Counted from the stretch's first letter, positions 1-7,930 are shown. The stretch: DNA of 10,781 bases from Thermoplasmata archaeon (GCA_021827885.1 JAKAUD010000003.1:1-10781), one strand, 5' to 3'. Numbers and translations are program-made. Notes: generated by a model from the letters alone, not told the origin.

Positions 1-38
1 GTAATCTCATTGGCCTCAACAACCTGAACCTTCTTCAC
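1..38 (-). CDS. Possible N-terminus of a gene running off the left edge
   Basis: A GTG at 38-36 on the minus strand opens a frame reading MKKVQVVEANEI before the window ends. No Shine-Dalgarno precedes it. An AT-rich TATA-like stretch (about 57-66) is centred about 23-24 nt upstream, the same spacing seen before csx1 and cas6, which fits a leaderless archaeal gene. Twelve codons are too few to identify a family. Its interest is mainly that it would mark the end of the CRISPR locus on this side. Confidence is low because the start is GTG and the frame is very short. Confidence 0.35.
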   Translation of the reverse strand, partial: MKKVQVVEANEI

Positions 39-44
39 AAATGT

Positions 45-63
45 ATATATACTCAGTATATAT
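45..63. repeat. AT-rich perfect palindrome
   Basis: A 9-bp inverted repeat, ATATATACT and AGTATATAT, flanks a single central C. It overlaps the TATA-like region of the putative gene at the left edge, so it could be part of that promoter, an operator, or simply AT-rich sequence. The symmetry is read directly from the sequence; any function is inference. Confidence 0.4.
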
Positions 64-66
64 TAT
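57..66 (-). promoter_or_regulatory. Putative TATA box for the left-edge gene
   Basis: On the minus strand this reads ATAATATATA. It lies about 23-24 nt before the GTG at 38, matching the TATA-to-start distance at csx1 and cas6. It overlaps the 45-63 palindrome. Confidence 0.35.
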
Positions 67-104
67 ACTTTCGTGATCACCCAGGATCAGTACGAGACAT
101 TCAG

Positions 105-200
105 GGACTGCATCACTGCACTGTCATCAACATCAAGGGCGAGTCATACAGGCTGAAGGACAGGAGAAAGAACTCGCTGCCGACAATGAGGAAGGAGTGA
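105..200 (+). pseudogene. istB: 3' remnant of an IS21-family IstB transposition helper gene
   Basis: In the plus-strand frame ending at the TGA at 198-200, the translation contains LHHCTVINIKGESYRLKDRR, which I recognise as the C-terminal signature of IstB/IS21 helper ATPases (hydrophobic strand followed by GESYRLK). IstB is an AAA+ ATPase that helps the IstA transposase. Only this tail is present. Upstream in the same frame there is no stop back to base 3, but the sequence no longer looks like IstB, and there is no Walker A or B motif. The rest of the element, including istA, is missing from the window. It is therefore read as a transposon scar left beside cas2, on the opposite strand to the cas genes. 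Confidence 0.6.
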
Positions 201-284
201 TAAAATGAAGACGAGTATAAATAAAGGTTGAGAATTTTACTTGGATAATTTTGGACATTTTTCAATGAGCGTTTACATTCGGTG

Positions 285-303
285 GAGGCTTTTGAAAAGC
301 CTC
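285..303. terminator. Perfect hairpin just downstream of cas2
   Basis: GAGGCTTTT and AAAAGCCTC form a perfect inverted repeat around a single central G; a real hairpin would have about an 8-bp stem and a 3-nt loop. It lies within 25 nt after the cas2 stop on the minus strand. No strong U-run follows on that strand, so a role in ending the cas transcript, stabilising its 3' end or marking a transposon end is inferred rather than shown. Confidence 0.4.
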
Positions 304-305
304 AA

Positions 306-566
306 TTAAATAACGTTATTTTTCCTACCGAAATCATAGCCAATTAAATGCCTGTCTATGTAGGATTCTGCCTTTAGCTTGTAAACGATAATAGAGTCGG
401 TATCTTGAATCATTTTTTCAACTCTCTTTATCAATTCAGCAAAGAGAGTTTCCGATATTTCACCTTCGAATACAGAATTCTGCACCCATAAAAGGTACCG
501 CTTGAGGAATTTATTTATCCTCGCCACTCTGGATACATCAACATCGTAGACGATTATAACATACAT
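306..566 (-). CDS. cas2: Cas2, CRISPR adaptation endonuclease-fold protein
   Basis: This is the 86-residue Cas2, the dimer that bridges two Cas1 dimers in the spacer integration complex. The N-terminus MYVIIVYDV is the first beta strand of the Cas2 ferredoxin-like fold, with the conserved Asp at residue 8. The segment NSVFEG (about 30-35) and the strand SIIVYKL (about 58-64) are also typical, and the length is normal. The ATG lies 1 nt after the cas1 stop. Only a weak purine-rich stretch precedes it, which suggests translation coupled to cas1. It is the last gene of the operon; the 14-bp palindrome AAATAACGTTATTT (308-321) overlaps its last codons and stop. Confidence 0.95.
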   Translation of the reverse strand: MYVIIVYDVDVSRVARINKFLKRYLLWVQNSVFEGEISETLFAELIKRVEKMIQDTDSIIVYKLKAESYIDRHLIGYDFGRKNNVI

Positions 567-567
567 C

Positions 568-1539
568 TCAATCCGGAGCCTTGAACGATTTGTACTCCTT
601 CTCGCCCTTTACCGAAGAAAGGAGGTTATAGCATTCCTGCAATATGTGCCCCTGATAGGTAAGGGTGCGCTGGGAAGTATTGGATTTCAGTGAGGTCTGT
701 AACTTGTCCCTGTAATACTCGGTAAATTTCCTTCTTCCCATGTCCGTCAAGTAAATCCCCCTATTTTTTGAATGGAAATCATTATCCTTCATTATTCGGT
801 TGTTGACCAGGTTTGCAACAACACGTTCTACAATAACCGGTTTAAATATGTCTGCTATATCGAGCGCCAGTGAGAACGATCTGTCAGAAGGCTCGTGTAA
901 GAAACTTATGGAAGGATTCAGGCCGGATTGATAGATCGCGCTCAACGAAGTGGAATACAGAAGTGCGTTACCGTATGATATCATGGCATTTATACTGTCT
1001 CCGGGAGGATGAAATGTTCTTTTAAAATCTTTCACGTCACGAAGGAACTTGGGAAAGCATGAATAATAGATCTTCCACACATTACCCTCAAATCCCAGAA
1101 TGGCATCAACGCTGCTTCCTTCCATTTTCAGGGAACCTATGGATTCTATCTCACTATCGAGATCTATTTTATCCGAATAGTATCTCAGATTGCGCACAAT
1201 GTTGTACCTTATGCCTCGAACCATTTCAGAGGCAATTGAAAGCCTCTTTCTGATGTCCAAGTATGCAGAGGACTGATAGATCACATTTATGCCAGTCTGA
1301 TTAGCCATATGGGGTACGATACTTGAGAGGTAACGCCCATCATCTCCAAGCACATGTACAAGGATATTGGAATTGGCCAAATAGTCAATTGCCCAGGAAC
1401 TGAGGGAAACCTTGGCGGAGATAATGATTTCAGAAATATTTTTGCCAGGTATATGTCTTCTAGAATCCACGCCTATAAACGAAAGAGTGTTTCCATCTCT
1501 TTCAATCTTCCCGTCGGATGTTATATAAAATGAATACAC
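568..1539 (-). CDS. cas1: Cas1, CRISPR integrase
   Basis: Cas1 catalyses insertion of new spacers into the CRISPR array together with Cas2. The 323-residue product has the usual beta N-domain (about 1-80) and helical catalytic C-domain. The metal-binding triad is visible: Glu151 in LGFEGNVWKIYY, His215 in SFLHEP and Asp227 in LALDIADIFKP. The protein therefore looks active. It is a stand-alone Cas1 with no reverse-transcriptase or Cas6 fusion, unlike some type III systems. The start is a GTG placed 1 nt after the stop of the CARF gene, with GGAGGT ending 8 nt before it, so translation is probably coupled. No cas4 is seen nearby. Confidence 0.96.
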   Translation of the reverse strand: MYSFYITSDGKIERDGNTLSFIGVDSRRHIPGKNISEIIISAKVSLSSWAIDYLANSNILVHVLGDDGRYLSSIVPHMANQTGINVIYQSSAYLDIRKRLSIASEMVRGIRYNIVRNLRYYSDKIDLDSEIESIGSLKMEGSSVDAILGFEGNVWKIYYSCFPKFLRDVKDFKRTFHPPGDSINAMISYGNALLYSTSLSAIYQSGLNPSISFLHEPSDRSFSLALDIADIFKPVIVERVVANLVNNRIMKDNDFHSKNRGIYLTDMGRRKFTEYYRDKLQTSLKSNTSQRTLTYQGHILQECYNLLSSVKGEKEYKSFKAPD

Positions 1540-1540
1540 A

Positions 1541-2296
1541 TCATATTACCTCCAAAAGGGAGAATCCTAACGGCGTACCATACGTTCTTGAATTATCCAC
1601 AGTAATGAGACCCGCGGTCTTCATCGCCTCAATCTCATAATCAGTCACATCCCCGCTTTCGAGATCTAAACCTTTGATGGAGTTTCTTATTTTTGCCTTG
1701 AAGTCCTTTGGTATGGGTATTACAGGCACATTTATGACGAAAATATTTTCCATTTTGGGGAAAAAAACCATGTCAAGTTGTTCCCTGTTTCTGAGATAAA
1801 CTTCCTTACGGTTTTCCAGTGAGATACTATCGATAATGTCTCGCACTTTTTCATAAACAATATTGTAATTCTGGATGTCTGTGTTTACGACGTTGAAAAG
1901 AACAGTATTTTCAACCAAAGACGCGACAAGCGTTAGTAGCATGGACTGTATCTTCCTTCCACCAGTAGCGTTGAGGTAGAATTTACCAATGCCAAACTTC
2001 TCTCTGCCGCTGCCTATAATGCCACAAAGTTTGGAAACATAATTTAAAAGACCACCATCATCAAATATATCGCTTTCGGGGATGGTCTCCAAATGCACAT
2101 GGATTTGGGGAAATCTAACCTCCATAGCAGACTGGCACGCATATGTTCCCTTAATAACGAAATCTGAGGAGGTGTGAAGCAGATACACGTCATGAATGTT
2201 GCTATCGACCTTCAGCAGATAATCCATGATTTCACTCGCAACCATTGGGCTAGTCCCTATTGGGCTAATCACCGCAGATTTGGCCTTTCCACTCAT
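1541..2296 (-). CDS. CARF-domain protein with winged-helix-like C-terminus; candidate ring nuclease or regulator
   Basis: The 251-residue protein begins with a Rossmann-like CARF fold: strand and loop SAVISPIGTSP (about 7-17) and the ligand-loop motif NATGGRK at 109-115, typical of CRISPR proteins that bind cyclic oligoadenylate. The last 60 or so residues (DYEIEAMKTAGLI, then TYGTPLGFSLLEVI) read like a winged helix-turn-helix. There is no RX4H HEPN motif, PD-(D/E)XK nuclease or membrane segment. In a type III operon a CARF protein without an effector domain is most likely a ring nuclease that degrades the second messenger (Crn1-like), with Ser16 and Lys115 as candidate active residues. A Csa3-like ligand-controlled regulator is the alternative. 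The ATG directly follows the csm5 stop, and GGAGGGG lies 3 nt before it. The CARF assignment is firm; the activity is inference. Confidence 0.8.
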   Translation of the reverse strand: MSGKAKSAVISPIGTSPMVASEIMDYLLKVDSNIHDVYLLHTSSDFVIKGTYACQSAMEVRFPQIHVHLETIPESDIFDDGGLLNYVSKLCGIIGSGREKFGIGKFYLNATGGRKIQSMLLTLVASLVENTVLFNVVNTDIQNYNIVYEKVRDIIDSISLENRKEVYLRNREQLDMVFFPKMENIFVINVPVIPIPKDFKAKIRNSIKGLDLESGDVTDYEIEAMKTAGLITVDNSRTYGTPLGFSLLEVI

Positions 2297-3406
2297 TTAC
2301 CCCTCCGCTGAAATAGGGCTAATCTTTGCCATGCCTAAAGGCAAGTACTCTGAGTTTGAAAGATTCACATATGACATCGTCTTGGGAGGATATCTCCCTT
2401 TCCTGAATCTAAAAACATCCCTTGAGGTGCTGGCGGGCAGAGCGACCGCAACGGAATTTCTGTTAATTCCTTTCCCGAAACCAAGGTAGACATTTACATC
2501 CTCGCTTATTCTGGCTTTACTATGGAAATTCTTAATGTACCATGCGTCAACATCCCTCGTAAAACTCTCAAGAAGATTTATCAGAGCATTGATAAGCTTT
2601 ACGTTAATCTTATTTTGATCGGCGTTGCCTGAGTGTGTCCCAAATATGTCCGTTCCCAGAATCGCATGAAATTTTTCTGATATTTTTGCCATCTTTTCTG
2701 CTGGCTGGGAAAAAATGTCATTGTTTATGCCTATTGAACCCACGAACTTGCCTGACTTTATGAATATTGCCGGTTGAAATATACCCATTGAAGAATCGCT
2801 TTCCAGTTTTCTCCTCTCTATTCTGCCTGCGGCCATCCTGATATTGGAATCAGCAGGGAGAAAATCAGAGACGGTTATGTATTTCATAAGAGGAAGCACA
2901 TCCCCTCCTTCCATCTTTAGGCTGAAGAAATCTCTGAATTGGGATTCATAGTCATTCCCGCGCATCCCTGCGCTGCTGTGTTCTTTGATGTGCCTATAGA
3001 ATATGGCATTTCTTATGCTGCCCTTGATCGTGCTCCCTGGAATGTATGGCACCAGATCGGTTCTATTTCCTTTCTGCCTGATAGACCCTGTATACATTCT
3101 TATGTTTGTAGTCTGCTTTCCCAGATCGTGGCCAATCACCTCTATTTCGTTCCCGTAATAGAACAAGAGTCCTTCCCTTTCCAGTTCGGACCATAGATCC
3201 TGCCATGTTCGCTGACCATTTTTTATTTTTTTAATAATCAGGTCTGTATAGAATTCAGCCTTATTACTAGATAATATTAGATCTGCAGTCTTATCGAAAT
3301 CAATTACCCGATATGTGCTGCCTTTCCTGTAAAGGTACTTGAAGTCTATCTGTTCTCCGGAACTAATAAAAACAGGAGAATTAACTGTGATTTCTGCGTT
3401 GTTCAT
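2297..3406 (-). CDS. csm5: Csm5, type III-A RAMP subunit
   Basis: Csm5 is the RAMP protein that sits at the 3' end of the crRNA in the Csm complex and helps crRNA maturation. The 369-residue product has the RAMP opening ITVNSPVFISSGEQID (about 6-21) and the conserved glycine-rich PYIPGSTIKGSIR at about 120-132. Length and position (last csm gene) fit the family. The ATG overlaps the csm4 stop as ATGA, and a GGAGGG within the last csm4 codons lies 4 nt before it, so translation is probably coupled. No catalytic residues are expected in this subunit. Confidence 0.92.
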   Translation of the reverse strand: MNNAEITVNSPVFISSGEQIDFKYLYRKGSTYRVIDFDKTADLILSSNKAEFYTDLIIKKIKNGQRTWQDLWSELEREGLLFYYGNEIEVIGHDLGKQTTNIRMYTGSIRQKGNRTDLVPYIPGSTIKGSIRNAIFYRHIKEHSSAGMRGNDYESQFRDFFSLKMEGGDVLPLMKYITVSDFLPADSNIRMAAGRIERRKLESDSSMGIFQPAIFIKSGKFVGSIGINNDIFSQPAEKMAKISEKFHAILGTDIFGTHSGNADQNKINVKLINALINLLESFTRDVDAWYIKNFHSKARISEDVNVYLGFGKGINRNSVAVALPASTSRDVFRFRKGRYPPKTMSYVNLSNSEYLPLGMAKISPISAEG

Positions 3407-4386
3407 ATGACCCTCCTCATTACCGGGAAGAAAGGCAAAAATTTCTCATTCCCGGTATTGTAGGATCTGCCGACCACGTCGCCCTTCAGATATAGTAAAG
3501 ATCCCTCACTGAAACATCTGTACGTCCCTACGTTCCTGTTATAAGAGAGGTCTCTGGTCTTGGTGGGCGTGGACCTCTGGAGAACCAAAGTCATGGTGGA
3601 AATAGAGTACATCGATCTCTGAAGAACCAAAGAATCCATATCAGAGGATACAGGTATGTATTTAGACAGGAGAAGGTATAGTCCCTCACCGGTAAAACCC
3701 TGGGAGCTATCTTCTACGCTCTCCATCTGGTTTATTTTAAAATAACCACTTCCAGTGGTTCTCCTTCCAGAAAGCCCAAAATCTTCCAGCAGCCTTATAG
3801 AGGCGTGTAGTTTTTTAGGCTCAACACTTTCAATTGCAGAATAAGAAAACCAGCGCTTCACTCCGGATAACTTTCCAGAGACTATGCTCAGGGTAGAAAA
3901 AGCTTCAAACTCTCTCGTATAAAGTAATGGATTTAGAGGATCGGAAAGATTTACTGATAACCTGCCACCATCGCTAAAAGGTTCGACCTCTTTGAATTTA
4001 TCAGAATCTGGAACAATATGGGCATGCACACCTTCGTAATTATTTTCCACGAGATTCGCAGCTACCTGCCTGATGACTGCCCATGGAGCCCATTTGGGTA
4101 TCCTCTTTCTCTTATCAAGAAATTCCTTTCTTTCCGCAGTTTCAATTCCTTTGAAAATAATATTAATCTTTGTCAAAGGGAACAATTTTTCTGAATTGAT
4201 CAATGGAAAGACGGAGGTAGTCCTTATTCCACCGTTCATAAGTGCTTCAACGTCAGCCGCATTACCAAGAGAATTCTGGATCATGAGATAGCAACTCACA
4301 ATGGAACCAGTTGTTTTGATGGAATCTGCCACCGTATAAGGTCTCAAGAACTCAAGCGAGACGTCATTATGATACAAAAGGATCAC
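3403..4386 (-). CDS. csm4: Csm4, type III-A RAMP subunit
   Basis: Csm4 is the Cas5-like subunit that binds the 5' handle of the crRNA and contacts Cas10 at the foot of the complex. The 327-residue product carries the glycine-rich RAMP loop GLSGRRTTGSGYF (204-216) and the segment LRPYTVADSIKTTGS near the N-terminus (14-28), where Csm4 proteins usually have a similar motif. The start is GTG, overlapping the csm3 stop as GTGA. No good Shine-Dalgarno is seen, so it is probably translated by ribosomes finishing csm3. Identification rests on these motifs and the position between csm3 and csm5. Confidence 0.92.
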   Translation of the reverse strand: MILLYHNDVSLEFLRPYTVADSIKTTGSIVSCYLMIQNSLGNAADVEALMNGGIRTTSVFPLINSEKLFPLTKINIIFKGIETAERKEFLDKRKRIPKWAPWAVIRQVAANLVENNYEGVHAHIVPDSDKFKEVEPFSDGGRLSVNLSDPLNPLLYTREFEAFSTLSIVSGKLSGVKRWFSYSAIESVEPKKLHASIRLLEDFGLSGRRTTGSGYFKINQMESVEDSSQGFTGEGLYLLLSKYIPVSSDMDSLVLQRSMYSISTMTLVLQRSTPTKTRDLSYNRNVGTYRCFSEGSLLYLKGDVVGRSYNTGNEKFLPFFPVMRRVI

Positions 4387-5057
4387 TTTTTATCCAGATA
4401 GTACTGTGGGCCTTTCCTGACCGGATTGTCGAAATCTATATCGAATTCAACTCTCCCGTATCCGCGAGTACCGCTACCTCCCAGGTAAGAATCCTCCAGG
4501 GCTTCTATGGAGGATTTCAGTATTTGTATGAACCTGCCCTCGTCATCATTGCTATACAGGGAAAGGATAATGTCTACATCGAACTCCACATCGGGAATAA
4601 CCCTCTGAATGAGCCTCGGTTTTGCAACACCGCTTGGCTGTATCCAGTTCTCTCCCTTCAATTCAAGTCCGCCATCATAAAAATCAGAATCAATCATCCT
4701 TTCTCTCCATTCCCACGTGGGAAAAGCATCCCTTATTCCAATTCTGGTAGGTCCAGTTGAAGGCTTTCCAGGCTCGATCCCCTTTCCGAAGATCATATCA
4801 ACTTCGTCTGGTTTTGAGACCAGTCCCGCCATTTTTCTTAGTTTTCCTTTTAGGCTGCTTCCAGGTATATACGGCAAATCCCTAACAGCGCCCTTCTTAT
4901 TTCTGACAGGCGTTGTTATGACCGGCGAATCCACGCCACCTATCTTGAGAGCCTCTCCACCGGCACCGATATGAAGGCCAGTTAGAAGTTTTATCTTTCC
5001 CGAAAAGCACACATTCTCTTTCCACACCCAGGACTCAGAATCCACCATAGATTTCAC
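4383..5057 (-). CDS. csm3: Csm3, backbone RAMP and target-RNA endonuclease
   Basis: Csm3 polymerises along the crRNA as the complex backbone, and each copy cuts target RNA at 6-nt intervals. The 224-residue product has the RAMP strand TGLHIGAGG (26-34), Asp43 in GGVDSPVI, which matches the catalytic Asp of characterised Csm3 proteins, PYIPGSSLKGKLR (62-74) and the glycine-rich GGSGTRGYG (193-201). RNA cleavage should therefore be intact. The annotated GTG overlaps the csm2 stop (GTGA), but AGGGGA lies only 1 nt before it and 10 nt before the ATG at 5048 (Met4). The ATG is therefore the likelier start, and the protein is probably 221 residues. Confidence 0.95.
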   Translation of the reverse strand: MKSMVDSESWVWKENVCFSGKIKLLTGLHIGAGGEALKIGGVDSPVITTPVRNKKGAVRDLPYIPGSSLKGKLRKMAGLVSKPDEVDMIFGKGIEPGKPSTGPTRIGIRDAFPTWEWRERMIDSDFYDGGLELKGENWIQPSGVAKPRLIQRVIPDVEFDVDIILSLYSNDDEGRFIQILKSSIEALEDSYLGGSGTRGYGRVEFDIDFDNPVRKGPQYYLDKK

Positions 5058-5554
5058 TTCCCCTTATAGCTGTAGGCAACTAAAGCCTCAAAAAATGTCC
5101 TGAACCTTTCAAGCGATTCGACCCATTTGTTATCTTTTTGCCTGTTCACGGTGCTGACACATGCAGTCAAAAGTTCAAAAGTATCTCTTGAAAGGACTCC
5201 TCTTTCCCTAGCGTAATTAAGCCTTGCTTCCATCATTGCAAGTCTTATTTTCAACTTAGAAACATCTGCATCGTTTTGATCTCCAGAGAATTTCTCAGCA
5301 AGTCCCCATATGTCCACGATATCGCTGTAAAATTTTCTCAATTGATGGCTCTTTGTATCGTTTCTATTAGAGTTAGATTTAGGTTCAACAAATTTCCTGA
5401 CAGTGCCATCATACCCAAGCAGTGATTCCGGATCTATCATATTTTCTCCGGTGATAAATTTCCTTGCCATTTCGATTAGTTCATCTTTCTCTCTAGGATC
5501 TGGTCTTACGCGGTAAGAATCCTGTCTCACTCGGTCATTCCCTCCACGGTACAT
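5054..5554 (-). CDS. csm2: Csm2, small alpha-helical subunit
   Basis: Csm2 is the small helical protein that lines the belly of the Csm complex and stabilises crRNA-target pairing. The 166-residue product is charged and helical in its second half, with LRKFYSDIVDIWGLAEKF and LKIRLAMMEARLNYARERG as likely core helices. It lies between cas10 and csm3, as usual in type III-A. It is somewhat longer than typical Csm2 because of a charged, disordered-looking N-terminus. Two starts are possible. The ATG at 5554 follows GGGGTG by 8 nt and directly abuts the cas10 stop. A GTG at 5530 (Val9) follows GGAGGG by 9 nt. Confidence 0.85.
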   Translation of the reverse strand: MYRGGNDRVRQDSYRVRPDPREKDELIEMARKFITGENMIDPESLLGYDGTVRKFVEPKSNSNRNDTKSHQLRKFYSDIVDIWGLAEKFSGDQNDADVSKLKIRLAMMEARLNYARERGVLSRDTFELLTACVSTVNRQKDNKWVESLERFRTFFEALVAYSYKGK

Positions 5555-7930
5555 TCATCTATCACCCCTTATACTGAGTATTGCTATCCTTGATGTGACT
5601 CCAATGTGTTTGAACTCTTCTCTTTTCCTTATCATTTCATATAGTTTCTCCATATTTTCTCCTCCAAAATTCCTGGAAAGGTAATAATAAAGATAATAGT
5701 CAGGGATCATCACTTCATCAGGCTTGCCACCTCGATAGGGATTCCTCCTGTCGAGGTTTATTAGCAGGTAAGGGAAGGATTTTCCAAGGTTTTGGTTTAC
5801 CACTATCTGGGTGTAAATCTCAGTGGCGGTTTTCAAGGAAGACTCAAACGACTCCCATAAAAGCGTAGAATCAAAAACCGTTAGGCTGTTCTTTCTCCTC
5901 TCATCCTCGTGAAAACTCTTCGAACTCATAAGGTTTATTTCCGCCATGTCAACAGACCTTCTAATCGGATATGAGTGGTGCATCGTCACTATCCCAGAAG
6001 AAAGACCAATATAAGGGCCAGCAAAATTTCTGAGCATGTTCCTCAATTCTCGCGAGAAACTGAAGACATTGAGCGCCTCGCCGACGGCAGTGATATCATC
6101 CCCTCCGGAAAATATGACGTAAATTTTGTTCTCCTTGGCCACACTGTTCAGGAACGCAGAGAAGAAAAACGAGATCAAGTATGATAATGTGGAGATCTTG
6201 CTGAGTGTCGGTTTGGCGAAACCATACGCCATCATCTTCCCCATGTCGTCAACGTCCATTTTTACCACAGCAAGGGGCATGCAATTCCTGTCCTTTCCCC
6301 TTCTGTCCCCCTTGCATCCCGCCATTTCTTCAAAAGAAATTAGTCGTGTCGATCCATCATTTTCAACAGGCGCATTGTTACCGACAAATATAAACTTCCA
6401 TGAAGCGGTATCCTTTTGATGCCATTTCGTGAAATCTGAATGGTTGATGCTTATATCCTCAGAGTATTCTGCGGTGCCATCCTTGTCACGCTCGTCCATG
6501 TTGTACACTATGGTCGTTGTACCGAAATGGAACACAATTGAATTTTCATCACTGCTTAACTCCGGATCCGCGTAACCGTAAATTCTTTTATGCAACGTAG
6601 GTTGATCCTGATCCCTCACGAGTCTCGAACCCAGGTTTTCCTCCCTCAGGCACCACAGACATTTTTCATCCCTGACTGCCGTATCAAGCCCGCAACTTGA
6701 ACATATATCCCTGCCCGGTTTCACCGGATTAAAGAAATCATCGGCATCTTCCAGAATAAGGGTCTCCCCTCTTCTTGTTTTCTTCCTGCCTGCTTCTTCT
6801 CTCAATTCCTGAATCTTTTCTATCAGACCGGAAGATTTTGTAATGTCTTCGGGGCTCGCGAGATCACCAAATGAAACCTCCCTAAATGTGATAACCGAGG
6901 ACAACCTCCTGAATTCCATATAGCAAAACTTGTCTATTTCCTTCAGCAATTTATTCAGTTTTTCTTTTGTGTCAAGCTTCAGTGGACAAATGACCAAAAA
7001 ACCTCCTGATCCATCATATACGGTATTATAACCATAGAGTCCCAGTCTTATCTCTAGAAGTGACTGAATGGCATCGCTCAGAAGCCTTACAATGAAACTT
7101 CTACCCCTCATTCTTCTGGATGCGCGATCATCTGCCTTTTCAGCCTTGACGCGGCGAAATATATACTCCTGTATGCCGGAGATGTCAGCAGAAATGAGTA
7201 GGAAATGAGTTTCGTTGTATAGTTTGCAACTCGCTATGGCTGATGTCGTTTTTAGGTGGTCAAAGAGCGGTATCTCAGCCTTTGAATACCAGAATGCTGA
7301 TGGAACAGTTCTGACAGAATCCATCAAGACAGATGTTAGCTTATTTATATATTCACGTCTAAAGTTTGGTCTGAATCTTATGGATGTCGATGCACTGACA
7401 AAATACTTATCTATCCTCTTTAGAGATTCAAAATTGGTGCTTCCCTGATCCCAACTTTCACTGCCTTTAAAAAAATTGATTATGGCGTGTGCATCGTGCA
7501 GCATGTACATTGGGAAATATTGCGGATCCCCTCTCCAACTGTCCAAGTGGCTGAATATTTTCTCCATTGCAACAGTGAAACGGTTCTTGAAATCCTCAGC
7601 CTCATCAGGATCCCGATCCTCCCTGTCATGGTCAGCCGACATCCAGTCAGAGAACTTCAGGATCCCAAGTAGCTTCTTAAAATCTTCATCTCTGTTTAGT
7701 TCTTCCGGCAAATCATCTTCTCTGGTGTGATGATGCAGTACCAGATTTGAAATAAGGGAATATATCCTGCCATTTCTCAGTCCCGCCAGTTCATGCAACT
7801 CCTTTACTATCTCATGGCTGTGGAACTGATGGGGGTTTCCCTTCTGGTATCTCTGCCTCACCTTTCCAATGTCGTGCATAAGCGACGATACAGAAAGGAC
7901 AAACTCGTCATCGGAAATATCATCCAGCAT
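5555..7930 (-). CDS. cas10: Cas10/Csm1, HD nuclease and cyclic oligoadenylate synthase
   Basis: This is the large signature subunit of type III-A (791 residues, normal size). The N-terminal HD domain has SSLMHDIGK (His19-Asp20), HHH at 65-67 and SDWMSADHD (93-101), expected to give single-strand DNase activity. The first Palm domain contains ISADISGIQEYIFRR (about 245-259), diagnostic of Csm1. A zinc finger CxxC-X10-CxxC spans 410-427. The second Palm has KMDVDDMG (557-564) and the GGDD motif at 609-612, so conversion of ATP to cyclic oligoadenylate should be intact. The helical D4 domain follows. The ATG overlaps the cas6 end by 11 nt and has a strong GGAGGTG 7 nt upstream, which fixes this start. 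Confidence 0.97.
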   Translation of the reverse strand: MLDDISDDEFVLSVSSLMHDIGKVRQRYQKGNPHQFHSHEIVKELHELAGLRNGRIYSLISNLVLHHHTREDDLPEELNRDEDFKKLLGILKFSDWMSADHDREDRDPDEAEDFKNRFTVAMEKIFSHLDSWRGDPQYFPMYMLHDAHAIINFFKGSESWDQGSTNFESLKRIDKYFVSASTSIRFRPNFRREYINKLTSVLMDSVRTVPSAFWYSKAEIPLFDHLKTTSAIASCKLYNETHFLLISADISGIQEYIFRRVKAEKADDRASRRMRGRSFIVRLLSDAIQSLLEIRLGLYGYNTVYDGSGGFLVICPLKLDTKEKLNKLLKEIDKFCYMEFRRLSSVITFREVSFGDLASPEDITKSSGLIEKIQELREEAGRKKTRRGETLILEDADDFFNPVKPGRDICSSCGLDTAVRDEKCLWCLREENLGSRLVRDQDQPTLHKRIYGYADPELSSDENSIVFHFGTTTIVYNMDERDKDGTAEYSEDISINHSDFTKWHQKDTASWKFIFVGNNAPVENDGSTRLISFEEMAGCKGDRRGKDRNCMPLAVVKMDVDDMGKMMAYGFAKPTLSKISTLSYLISFFFSAFLNSVAKENKIYVIFSGGDDITAVGEALNVFSFSRELRNMLRNFAGPYIGLSSGIVTMHHSYPIRRSVDMAEINLMSSKSFHEDERRKNSLTVFDSTLLWESFESSLKTATEIYTQIVVNQNLGKSFPYLLINLDRRNPYRGGKPDEVMIPDYYLYYYLSRNFGGENMEKLYEMIRKREEFKHIGVTSRIAILSIRGDR

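Noticed and set aside
1541..2296. Calling the CARF-wHTH protein a second Csm6/Csx1 nuclease
   Set aside because: It has no RX4H HEPN motif and is too short for a CARF-HEPN protein.
2297..7930. Assignment as type III-B (Cmr)
   Set aside because: The order cas10-csm2-csm3-csm4-csm5, the Csm1-type Palm motif and the single Csm3 argue for III-A; no Cmr1 or Cmr6 is present.
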